A DNA stretch of 64,000 nucleotides from contig RBKR01000002.1 in assembly GCA_004835665.1 (NCBI GenBank), positions 1,798,001-1,862,000 on the forward strand. Reading direction: 5' to 3'. This document shows positions 45,889-54,841 of this stretch, one piece after another. The translations under genes and the position numbers were made by a program. The notes under the pieces were generated by a model. The model was not told where the DNA came from. It did no database searches and saw only the letters and a list, made by a program, of their open reading frames with translations. The DNA is from Phoma sp. XZ068. Lineage: Eukaryota > Ascomycota > Dothideomycetes > Pleosporales > Didymellaceae. Positions within the stretch are counted from its first letter, which is position 1, and every line of letters starts with the position of its first letter.

Positions 45889-46776
45889 ATGTTGTATCAC
45901 GCCTGTACCTTAGCTTCCCTCCTGGCTCTTGTGTCCACCAGCCCGGTAGCCAATCCGATTGAACGTTCGGTGGACCTTGCGCCTCGTCAAGCTGCGACCC
46001 TTTGCCAACAGTACTCCTACTATTCAGCCAACGGCTATGAGTTTAATAACAACAACTGGGGTAAATCAACAGCTACTTCTGGAAGCCAATGCACCACCGT
46101 CGAAAGCACGTCTAGCTCTGGTGTGAAGTGGTCCACCTCCTGGACCTGGCAGGGCAGTCAGGACAGTGTCAAGAGCTATGCCTACGTCGGCAAGATAGCT
46201 ACACCAGGAAACATAATCGGGAAAATCAAGAGCATGCCCACCAAAGTCCAGTGGGACTACCAGCCGAGGGACGGCTTACGTGCAAACGTTGCGTACGATA
46301 TCTTCACCGCTGTGGACCCCAATCACTCCAGGAGCAGTGGCGATTATGAGTTGATGGTTTGGTGAGCTGGCTGTCCGCTTGCATTTTGACTGCGCTAACA
46401 CGTCCAGGCTTGCACGCATTGGCGGCGTGTATCCGATCGGTAGCAAAACCACTACTGTGAATCTCAACGGCATCAATTGGGACCTTTGGGTTGGATACAA
46501 CGGCTCCATGAAAGTCTTCAGCTTCCTTCCTGCTGATGGATCGTGGAAGTTCTCCTTCTCTGGAGACATGAAGGAGTTCTTCAACTACCTGGCCAATAAC
46601 CAAGGCTACCCTATCAACCAGCAGAACCTAATCAGTAAGTAACTGCTGACGATGATTTTGTTCCAAAAGGCATGCACTAATTTTTGCCCGAAGTCTACCA
46701 ACAGGGAACCGAGGCATTTACTGGTGGTCCGACGAAGTACTCAGTTTCAAGTTTTTCCGCTAGCATCAACGTCTAA
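45889..46776 (+). CDS. GH12 endoglucanase / xyloglucanase
   Basis: Three exons, 45889-46361, 46408-46634 and 46694-46776, give 260 aa (family about 220-260). Beta-1,4-endoglucanase clan; many fungal members prefer xyloglucan. Signal peptide MLYHACTLASLLALVSTS, then a short propeptide. GH12 landmarks: NNNNWG near 53-58, WTWQGS, KVQWDYQP and the nucleophile Glu154 in DYELMVW, which is split by intron 1. The third exon (83 nt) carries YQQGTEAFTGG with acid/base Glu240 and the C-terminal strand SVSSFSASINV; without it the enzyme would lack half of its catalytic pair. Exon junctions are phase-consistent and rebuild conserved sequence. Secreted, and shares a promoter region with the AA9 gene. Confidence 0.93.
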
Positions 46777-47488
46777 GTTTCGTTGCTGTAAGAGCGCAAC
46801 CTGGCGGTCTGAAAGGCGGTACATATATCAGATTTCATTAAGTGGATGCGATCCTTTCGTAGGTCAATGCTCTATGGTCAGTGCGCGTTGTAGGCCCGAT
46901 CTTCCACATGCTTTTAAAAGACAGGCAGGGATGTCGGAAAGAATTGTGATGCATACCGTTCGCAATATAAGGCGCGAGTCAGTGTGTACCAACATCGATC
47001 TTCCCGGTGCGCCCACATGCCCCATCTGCACCACATGCCCCACGTTTCATCAGTGCCGTTTCCGCGTTTTCCGCGTTTCCGTTTCCTTGTTGCTATCCGT
47101 TTCGCTATCCGCGTTTTAATCCGTGTGGTTATTCGTGCTGCTGCTTCCGTCTTGCTTGGGTTGGTTGCTATTCTCTGCAACCCCTTTCCCTTGCTGCTGC
47201 TCTCTGCGCCACTACCTTAATTAGAGTATTGCAGAGAACCTGACGCATCGCCCAACGCAATTGTGCTACTTTCTTTTGATGAAATCCTATTTCTTCAAGA
47301 GCACAATTCTAGCCTAGTAACGGTGCTGGTCGGGACCTGGATAACGTTCGACATAACAGTCATATTGATGCGTAAATATAACACACAAAACATAAGGCTA
47401 TAGTTAGTCAATCAATCGGTAGCTACATCGGAACTCATCACTGCGATTCTATCATTCTCAATCGCTTTAGAACACCACCTACTCTCCC
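46777..47488. other. intergenic region with short degenerate repeats
   Basis: 3' flanks of GH12 and the tannase-family gene. Contains ccacatgcccca twice (47013-47024, 47031-47042) and an iterated ccgcgttt/ctatccg stretch at 47056-47122. No gene. Confidence 0.55.
47056..47122. repeat. degenerate TTTCCGCG / CTATCCG short repeats
   Basis: Successive variants of gtttccgcgtttt followed by gctatccgtttcgctatccg. The pattern looks like slippage-derived low complexity with a pyrimidine bias on the plus strand. Confidence 0.6.
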
Positions 47489-49132
47489 TCAAGCGTCTTT
47501 CTCGAACACTGGCTCCGATCTTTTCGTATCATCTACACACTCCCAGCTCGATGCGTCCTTAGGATCGCCAGTGCCCATATATTTCGGCTTCCCAGGCCAC
47601 TTGCAAAGCTGCCGTGTGATGGCTTCTCCAGCCTCGTTGGTAGTCGCCGCTTCGATCGCCCCAGGGGCCTCGCCATTCTCCACCCAGTCAACCAACGCGG
47701 CAAGGGGATCGGTAGGCATTGGTCCAAAGCCTAAAGCACAATGACCAACACCAGGCGCAAGGAAGAGGCGGTAGAATTTGTCAACTTCGCTGGCGCCTCC
47801 CATCTCCCGCTGCACTCGCTTGCGGTAATCAACTGTGCTCTGGTAGGGAATGATATCATCGGTGATACCGTGCCAGGTTAGCAATTTGGTACCTGAGTCT
47901 CGCAGAGCTGTCAGATCAGTAGATTCGGTGGCCATTGTCCAGCTCCACTGCACCGCGGCTTGTGCCCAGAGCGCAAAGTAGTCGATCGTTGTGACGGAAG
48001 ACATGTTGAAATTGGGAGGAAGGAGGAGTGTGTCAAGCAAAGGAAGTGCAACTGGGCTCGGAGATCGCACCCCTTCAGGAGTGATGGTGATACTTGCGAG
48101 AGTGGCATAATTGGTACCAGGGGTGAGGCCATGCCAGATCTGGGCTCCTAACGGACTTCGCGGGCCTTCCCTGATCTTGCGCACAACCGCCGCCATAGAG
48201 GCCGTGAACCTTGTCTTTTGCCCATCGCACAAAAATTCGTTACCGACCAGGGTTTCTGGATCGAAGTTGCACTCGTCCGGGTCCATGATGACCTTGTCCT
48301 GGAACCCATCCAACATGTCGCACTGCTCCATGATCTTTTCCGTGAAATATGCGAACTCGCAGCTTGACATGTAAGTATTGGCTTCTTTCATAGCAAGCTG
48401 GGGCCAAAAGCCACCCATAGAGATTGAGACCAGATTCAACGCAGGCGCAGCAGCCATAATACCGTCCAGGAGGCCAGGATACTTCTGAGCCAGTAAATAT
48501 CCTTGCCTTCCTCCTTGCGAGCATCCATTCCAGTACGAGTGATGTGGCTTCTCACCATAGTACTGTTCGACAATAGATTTGCCAATCACAATCTGCTCAA
48601 GAACACTCCGTTGAATAAAGTTCTGCCACAGGTCCCAATTTACGGTGCGATCGGGGTTGAGTGCCCATTCCAAACTGGTCCAGCTGAACTCATCGTGACC
48701 TCCGTCTGTCGAAACGGCTGCATATCCTTGTTGGATGGCAGGAGCGAGCCCAACAAAGCCCATACTCGTGGCGAAGCCTCCGCCGCCTGTGACCTGGAGA
48801 CGGGCATTCCAGTCTTCGCGCTCAAGTGGAAGCCACACTCGTACAAGCACGTCATCGTCGGCCTCATCATGAGTGAGATGGATGTTAACTTCGCAGAAGT
48901 TGAGGTTCGTGATCGGAGGCAAAATGTCCAAGGTAGGAGTGGAATAATCCTTCTGTGGGGTGGCGGAAAGCGAGACTATCCTTACGCCATCAAGAACCGG
49001 ATAGGAGAAGCTTGACGGGTCACAGATAGGCTCCGAAGATATGATCGGTGTTTGTGGTGAACGCTCCGCGCGGTCCTCGGCGTGCGCCCCCTGCAACACT
49101 AGAAGAAACAGAAGTGTGTTAATACCCAGCAT
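47489..49132 (-). CDS. secreted tannase / feruloyl esterase family protein
   Basis: Intronless, 547 aa from ATG at 49132; the open frame runs further up to a TTG, but the ATG starts a clear signal peptide (MLGINTLLFLLVLQGAHA). Tannase-family alpha/beta hydrolases cleave gallate or hydroxycinnamate esters; in plant-degrading fungi many are feruloyl esterases freeing ferulate from arabinoxylan or pectin. The nucleophile Ser205 lies in NGCSQGG, the Asp in GITDDIIPY and the His in APGVGHC; the Cys next to Ser and His form the family's CS-D-HC disulphide signature. Calcium-binding lid residues are probable around the DECNFDPE region. Its place beside AA9 and GH12 favours the feruloyl esterase role, which is inference. 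Confidence 0.92.
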   Translation of the reverse strand: MLGINTLLFLLVLQGAHAEDRAERSPQTPIISSEPICDPSSFSYPVLDGVRIVSLSATPQKDYSTPTLDILPPITNLNFCEVNIHLTHDEADDDVLVRVWLPLEREDWNARLQVTGGGGFATSMGFVGLAPAIQQGYAAVSTDGGHDEFSWTSLEWALNPDRTVNWDLWQNFIQRSVLEQIVIGKSIVEQYYGEKPHHSYWNGCSQGGRQGYLLAQKYPGLLDGIMAAAPALNLVSISMGGFWPQLAMKEANTYMSSCEFAYFTEKIMEQCDMLDGFQDKVIMDPDECNFDPETLVGNEFLCDGQKTRFTASMAAVVRKIREGPRSPLGAQIWHGLTPGTNYATLASITITPEGVRSPSPVALPLLDTLLLPPNFNMSSVTTIDYFALWAQAAVQWSWTMATESTDLTALRDSGTKLLTWHGITDDIIPYQSTVDYRKRVQREMGGASEVDKFYRLFLAPGVGHCALGFGPMPTDPLAALVDWVENGEAPGAIEAATTNEAGEAITRQLCKWPGKPKYMGTGDPKDASSWECVDDTKRSEPVFEKDA

Positions 49133-49959
49133 TGTGAAATTTCTGTTGAGAAATCGAAATTTGAGCAGTAGCCTCAATTACTGGAAGAGCATAGCTATAT
49201 GGGTGGCCACGATTGCAAACAGAGGCTGCTGAACTTGAAGAAACTCGGGTTGTGTGATCATTTCGACTCATTTCAACAAAAGCCGCGTCTGACATGCATT
49301 ATTATTCTAGCGGAGAACTCTAGCCGAGAGCTTGGCAATAAGCACCAGGCACATACACTTGGTGGCTGAATTAGTACTGCATCTTCCTCTAATGTGGGGG
49401 TGTCAGACGAAGGATACGAAGCGGTACAACGCGTACCAGACAGGCTCGCTGCACACGTCAAAACCCTGCCCGTACCACGACCAGCGCCTACCATAAGTCC
49501 ATCACGATACATCTCATGATTCGACCGGTCTTCTCAAAGATGAGATCTTGGTCACTGTAAGTGAGAGACGCCAGTAGTGCGCGCTGGCCTCGTTGTCAAA
49601 GTCGCTGTGTGACACTACTCGCATGTACAGTGGCAGGTGCAGGAAGTGAAGGTAAGCATCCTGCACCTAACCCGAAAGAACATCTCTATAGCGTCAGTGG
49701 CGCCTCAGGATAGAACCGTATGCGAGGACGGTCGTTCAGAGTTTATGCTTGATGGAATGAGCAGATGTCGTGTGAAAGGTGTGAGCGTGCCCCACTTGAA
49801 CCATTGGCCTGAGTTAGCGCACCGCTGCGGGCCGTTCCCGGGCAAGGGTGGTGTTTGCCTCTTTGAGCGGAGGTTTACTCTTGTAAAGATATCATGGATC
49901 GAGCTACAGGGTACGAAGTATTCCTGAGTATCATCGCGCAATCAGTTATAGTCATCAGG
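49133..49959. other. intergenic region
   Basis: Promoter of the tannase-family gene and 3' flank of the hemerythrin-like gene. No further feature seen. Confidence 0.5.
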
Positions 49960-50865
49960 TTACTTCTGCTCCGCTCCCGTGCCTTCACCCAAAGCATACA
50001 ACTCCCTCGGCATTCCGCTCCCATCACAGCTCGCAAACTTCCACCACGCCCAATTCCAACTCCCGGCCAAATTCACCAAGCCCCATCTAATCGGTGCGGG
50101 CATAGGCGGCCAATTAGCCCACTTGCCCTCCTCATACGTCGCATCCAAGTTCATCAGGAAAAAAGGTACAACATCTGTCGTCCCCGCTTTGGTGACGGTC
50201 TTCTTTCCCCATGCTTTGAAAACTGCGGCCGCATTGTCTGACTCTTTTGATCCTGGACTAGGAGCGCTGGGGAGAGACGAGAAAGACGAAATGTGGTCAA
50301 TCTCGGAGTGGAAGTGATGCTCAAACGGGGCCTGGAACGAGTCCATGATGCTGCATAGCTTCTTGCCGTCGAAATCCGCCGGAGATGCGAGATGAGATAG
50401 GTACTTCTCATATTCGCCCAGTCCCTGGAGGAATGATTCGTGCTCTTTGTGCGTCTCGCCCCAGATCTCTTCGTCTTTACCACCTAGCACTTCGGCGACT
50501 TTGGGGAATAGCTGCTCTTCTTCGTCATCGTGGTGCGACTTGACAAACTTGTACCAAGTGAGAGCGTAGCCGATGAACGCGGCCTTGTCGTTTCCTTGGA
50601 GGTACGAGGCCTGCAGGTAAATGGAGTTGTAGCCACGGAGGATGGAATTGTGGATGTGTGCCATGTGTGTTGCGCCGGTTGTGAATATGTCGGTCTTGTT
50701 CGTCGCATATTGGGGTGTTGTTATCAGCTTACATGGCTGATCCGCCCATGCCTTTTTAGTGGATGGTGGTGTGGTAGTCATCATGAACGGCGCCCGTTGG
50801 AGGAAGATGGCGAGGAAGGCAGCTTGGAGAATGATAACGAGAGCGAATTGATTAGTGCGAGACAT
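49960..50865 (-). CDS. membrane-anchored hemerythrin-like (HHE) protein
   Basis: Intronless, 301 aa. HHE domains are four-helix bundles that bind a di-iron centre or haem and act in oxygen, nitric oxide or iron handling. Candidate ligands in order: His70/His72 (HMAHIHNSI), His111-His112 with Glu115-117 (KSHHDDEEEQLFP), His139 and His142 (THKEHESF), and His183-186 with Glu188 (FEHHFHSEID). The N-terminus has a hydrophobic stretch (FALVIILQAAFLAIFL, about 7-22) that would act as signal anchor or signal peptide; most fungal HHE proteins lack one. The C-terminal third is Trp-rich (NWPPMPAPIRWG, AGSWNWAWWKF). The iron type and function cannot be told from sequence. Confidence 0.85.
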   Translation of the reverse strand: MSRTNQFALVIILQAAFLAIFLQRAPFMMTTTPPSTKKAWADQPCKLITTPQYATNKTDIFTTGATHMAHIHNSILRGYNSIYLQASYLQGNDKAAFIGYALTWYKFVKSHHDDEEEQLFPKVAEVLGGKDEEIWGETHKEHESFLQGLGEYEKYLSHLASPADFDGKKLCSIMDSFQAPFEHHFHSEIDHISSFSSLPSAPSPGSKESDNAAAVFKAWGKKTVTKAGTTDVVPFFLMNLDATYEEGKWANWPPMPAPIRWGLVNLAGSWNWAWWKFASCDGSGMPRELYALGEGTGAEQK

Positions 50866-51309
50866 CGCATTTCTATTCTTCCGAGATCAGGCATATTTGG
50901 CAACACCTTTATAAACTCGTGTGTTGCGATAGACGTCGGAATTACAGGGGTCGATCGCGAAGGTGATGGTGGTGTGATGCTGTCAGACCATATCACGGCA
51001 TGCTGATTGGCCGGTCGTCGTCTTTTCGGCTCCCCATGATTGACGACCAGAGTATGTTGGAGATGGAAGAAAAGCAAATAAGTATATTGTAGTGAGATCC
51101 ATGGCCAACAGTGACCCTTTAACAGCTCCTGTGCAGCTCTCCAAGGCACGGTCAAAAACCCAAACGCCTTTGGCCACCAGCCAGATCCAGCCACTATACA
51201 CGAACCCAATTCGCAGAACCTCCACTGTATCAGCTTGAATAGTAATAAAGGCCGTGGAGAATACTCAACTCCTGATCCCAATTGTGACCTGCACACTACA
51301 GCAAGTTGT
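50866..51309. other. intergenic region
   Basis: Short promoter of the hemerythrin-like gene and 3' flank of its neighbour. Nothing else seen. Confidence 0.5.
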
Positions 51310-52877
51310 CTATCCAATCCAACCCTTCCTCAGCGCCCATTCCCAGCCGCCCCAACCGTTATGCTCCCTAGGGCGAACCCTGAAGGGTTCGCTTTCTCCG
51401 AAGTCTCCAACTTTGAGAAGCTCCCACTGATCACCATACGCGATGCCGTGGAACCTCATACCATACCTGGTCCCATCTAGCTGAGCCGGAGTGAGAGGAC
51501 GCTTGTCGCAAGGCAAGTCAAAAGCAGTCGTGATCCTCAAATCGTGCGAGTTTCCAAGTCTCGCAAGTGTATCCAACGATGGCTCTGGTAGCTCACTCAC
51601 GAGGGAGAGGACGTCATTATCGGCATCATCAATATCGGCTGCTGTGGGTGCGGGTTCTGGCTTGTACACTTGAGCAGGTGGAGGCCAATTGAAGACGTTA
51701 TCGATGATCTCTTGAGGTTGGTTGATCTGCCGGTCATGGTATGATACGTAGTCACGATTCTCATATATTGGCGCAGAAGATGTCCAGTTTGCATCGTCGG
51801 GGTAGATATCCGCTGCAGAAGGCATGGGGCCTTGATCCATGCGCTTCGCCCGTGATGTGCGTCTAGAAAACCGTCGGCTCGATGAGACGCGTGCGTGCTG
51901 TCGATAGGAGGCAGAAGAATTTGAGCTGCGGCGATGCTGGTGCTGGAAGGCAGAGGGGCCATTGGGGATAAGAGTTACTTCTTTAGGAGTTGCTATGACG
52001 CTACGTTTTGGATCAGACGTGTCTGCTTTCTGGGTCGACTTGGTTTCAATCTTCGGGGGGCTCGTCCCCTGTTGATGATCAATGGTCTTAGTTGGGGGGA
52101 TCGTTGTAGAAGCCGGCGATTCGGACAAAACATGAAGATCCTGATTTTGAAGGTATTCTGCAAGGTCTTTGGCCGTCAGAGGCTTGTCCAATGCCCAGTC
52201 AATTAGCTTACCGTACAACGCCCCAGGATGCGCTTGCACAAGTTGAGACTTGTGTGACGCAGCTGGAGACGTATTGTCGTTTGTATCGGCCTTCATCGGT
52301 GGAAGGCCAAGGCCCGCACTCAGCTCGTTGATGTCCACTGCGGTATAGTCCGGTTGGGGCTGTTGCTTGGGAAATGTGAATGAAGGGAGGCTGGGTGTGT
52401 GACCTGTGACCGCGGACTGAGTAGTCTCTCGTACCGGCGAAGAGGGCGCGCGAACTTCCTCGACCTCAGGATGGGCTGTAGTGGTCAGCACTGTCATACT
52501 CACATAGCTTTAATGTCGCTCACCCTCTAATTTCTTCACCAGAGACTGCACATCGGGAGACAAAAAGTCCTCCAAACGAACGGCCACTGGCGTTAGAGGA
52601 TCCCTACGATAAAGTGAGCGCATACCGCCAGGGGCATGGAACGGCGAATCTGGTGCTCGGTGTTAGGTGTGAATGAGCTGTATGTGAAGCAAAATCGCTT
52701 ACAATCAAACATTGGCGCCATGAAAAACGCTGTGTCCGGAGTAGGTATCGTTGGCGATGTAACTGGGTCAGATACAGTGTCTTGCGGAAGAAGAGCGCTG
52801 AACACTGGACTGAAAGCAGCTGCTTCGGGGTTAAAGGACGTGGCTCGTTGTCTTTGTGTCGAAACCGGGAGTTCCAT
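51310..52877 (-). CDS. conserved fungal protein of unknown function (WGGWEW C-terminus)
   Basis: Three exons on the minus strand (52703-52877, 52524-52649, 51310-52475) give 488 aa. Splicing joins MAPMFD to YSPFHAPGGMRSLYRR, then DPLTPVAVRLEDFLSPDVQ followed by SLVKKLEG, then HPEVEEVRAP; all phases agree, and the spliced chain is smoother than the raw ORF starting at 52503, which reads through an intron. No named domain is recognised. Two ends look conserved: the N-terminal block just quoted and the C-terminal DGTRYGMRFHGIAYGDQWE ... FRVRPREHNGWGGWEWAL. The middle is disordered with an Arg/Ser-rich patch (SSSRRFSRRTSRAKR) that may be a nuclear localisation signal. Function unknown. Confidence 0.82.
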
Positions 52878-53471
52878 GTTGTTCGAGTTACTTGTGTGTA
52901 ATCGTTAGTGGGTGGTGCTTTAAGACCGTCCAAGCAGGCATAGTCATTGAAGAGTGTGGACTTACGTTTTTTGTTCACAGCATTGTCCGTTTTGAAGGGT
53001 GGAAAGGCAGACGAACTTCAGAACAGAGTCGGCGATCTTTTGCAAGGGCACTATCGAAGCATATGAGGTTGCGATTTTTAGTGAGATACTATGGGCTGCT
53101 TGACGCGGAGTGGCAAGGCGATGGTGGAAACAGGTCGAGAAAGGTGGCCCAAGCCCGCTTTGCTATTGAACAATAGCCAAATATTTGAGGTGAAGGAGCT
53201 GTCAGTGAGAACGACCACGTTTCCGTGGAGGCTGCCGTTGCGAAGGTGAAGGCGGAGAGTGTGCGCAAGCTTTTGCATTTAGCATCATAGATTCGTGGGG
53301 CTGTGTACTGCTGTAGTAGGCCAGTGGTGCCTACCTTCACTGCTTTGGTCGGTAATACCGCCCACAAAAGCCACGTCGCGTACAAAATTGTGCTGAATGT
53401 CTCGACACTCACTTCCATAACCCTGCGTCCTTTCACTTCCAGCCTAACTTCGGCTGCGTTGGATCCACGAT
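52878..53471. other. divergent intergenic region
   Basis: Promoter region between the two unknown genes. An ORF on the minus strand overlaps it but lacks support (see rejected list). Confidence 0.5.
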
Positions 53472-54569
53472 ATGCAGTCCAAACACGCAGAGAGAAACGC
53501 CAGCAGGTGTGAGCACAACATACACCCCTCATCACCCCTTCACACGCCCAGGTGTCCTCAATGTACCACTTCGGCAGCCCATACGGACCTTGAGAGATGT
53601 CGGACAAGACTGGAGGCTGAAGGTGGGGTGGATCCACCTGCGTACATGCGCGATCGTTCCTGGAACGTCGCGCGCCTCCAGTACGTCGTTACAGAGCGAA
53701 GATTCAAAAGAACGATACAGAAGGACAGGTTGCGCCAGGAGCGTGAGAGGGCTTGGGAGGAGGCTCATCAAACATACCTGGGCCTTTATGGCGTCTTGTC
53801 ATCTGATCTATCATTGCGTTCGGATTGCGTGGTATGTGCGAAAACACAAAAGGCTGGCCAGTCTTACGCAAAGCCAATCGTACCCCTCACGACGACCTGG
53901 TGGGAGCGACAAGATGTGCCCGTAGCTGATCAGGTTTCGGTATTGAGGATACATCGTCGTCCGAAGAGGGTCCGAAAGCGTCTACCGCAGCCGGAAGCAA
54001 AGTGTCCTTCGCACTTGCGCGAATTTATACAGAGTTATCGATCGACGAGAACTATTTCGGACGCGCATAGGCGCACGTGGGAGGACCGCTGCAAGACCGA
54101 AAGGGCTGTCCGGCGCAAATACGCCTTGCCTGACGACTTTGAAATTGAACCGGAGTTCTTCACGGATCCAATCCCAGCTTCGCACGCAAGATATCACTTC
54201 AGGCAGACCCAGGATGGCCAGCATGCGCACGAGCGCCGCGCCAAAAGGTTCAAGCGACGGGCAGAGGGGTACAGGACATCTCGTAGCTCGCTTGCTCTGT
54301 CGAAGCTGGCTGAGGATATGGTGGCTGACGAGGTGTGCATAGAAAGGTCAAGGCTTGCGGAGGAAGCTGCAGAGCTCCGGCGATTGACACTAGTCGTAGC
54401 AACCGAGGTGGGATACCTGTATTTTGTTGGAGACGTGGAAGGCTTTGAGGACTGGTGGGGTGACGTCGAGCAGAGCAACATGGCTCTCATATACAGAAAA
54501 GTTGAGACAGAAATGGACGCAGGGCAGCTGGACAGGGACCATGTTGAGACAGAAGAAGGCAGTGAATAG
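53472..54569 (+). CDS. basic, helical protein of unknown function with N-terminal Cys/His cluster
   Basis: Intronless, 365 aa, from ATG 53472. The N-terminus has Cys/His spaced as in a small zinc knuckle (RCEHNIHPSSPLHTPRCPQC), followed by long basic helices (RRFKRTIQKDRLRQERERAW, RRAKRFKRRAEGYR) and an acidic C-terminus. No family recognised. Many Arg/Lys clusters suggest a nuclear or nucleic-acid-binding protein, but this is composition only. It lies 272 bp upstream of CYP8 in the same direction. Confidence 0.65.
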   Translation: MQSKHAERNASRCEHNIHPSSPLHTPRCPQCTTSAAHTDLERCRTRLEAEGGVDPPAYMRDRSWNVARLQYVVTERRFKRTIQKDRLRQERERAWEEAHQTYLGLYGVLSSDLSLRSDCVVCAKTQKAGQSYAKPIVPLTTTWWERQDVPVADQVSVLRIHRRPKRVRKRLPQPEAKCPSHLREFIQSYRSTRTISDAHRRTWEDRCKTERAVRRKYALPDDFEIEPEFFTDPIPASHARYHFRQTQDGQHAHERRAKRFKRRAEGYRTSRSSLALSKLAEDMVADEVCIERSRLAEEAAELRRLTLVVATEVGYLYFVGDVEGFEDWWGDVEQSNMALIYRKVETEMDAGQLDRDHVETEEGSE

Positions 54570-54841
54570 TGGTCAAATAGGGCGTGTGATTATAGGAAGA
54601 CGCTGTAAAGAGATGTATGTATCGCAGTTCAGAAAGGTGTCTACTGTTCATGTGGCATAGCGTGGTTGTTTGATTTGGCCATGTGCAGACGAGGAAGTGG
54701 TGTTGGAGGAATAGAGTGAGCAGACGTCACGCTAGCGGTCTGCTCAGGCGCGTCATGGCTTGGCGACGAAAGATGGTCTTCAACTTTTGTCCAGCACGCT
54801 CACACCACTTCCTGCGGTCGCTGACTGCTAAACTTGGCACC

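Noticed and set aside
52476..52503. Start of the 488-aa unknown at an ATG near 52503
   Set aside because: This reads through an intron; the spliced three-exon form restores phase and a smoother N-terminus.
53089..53637. 182-codon minus-strand ORF between the two unknown genes
   Set aside because: Overlaps the start of the better plus-strand gene at 53472, has no recognisable content and would cross its promoter.
54683..54841. 53-residue N-terminal extension of CYP8
   Set aside because: The added residues are unlike the family; the conserved start MGKGTDKLYIT is at 54842.
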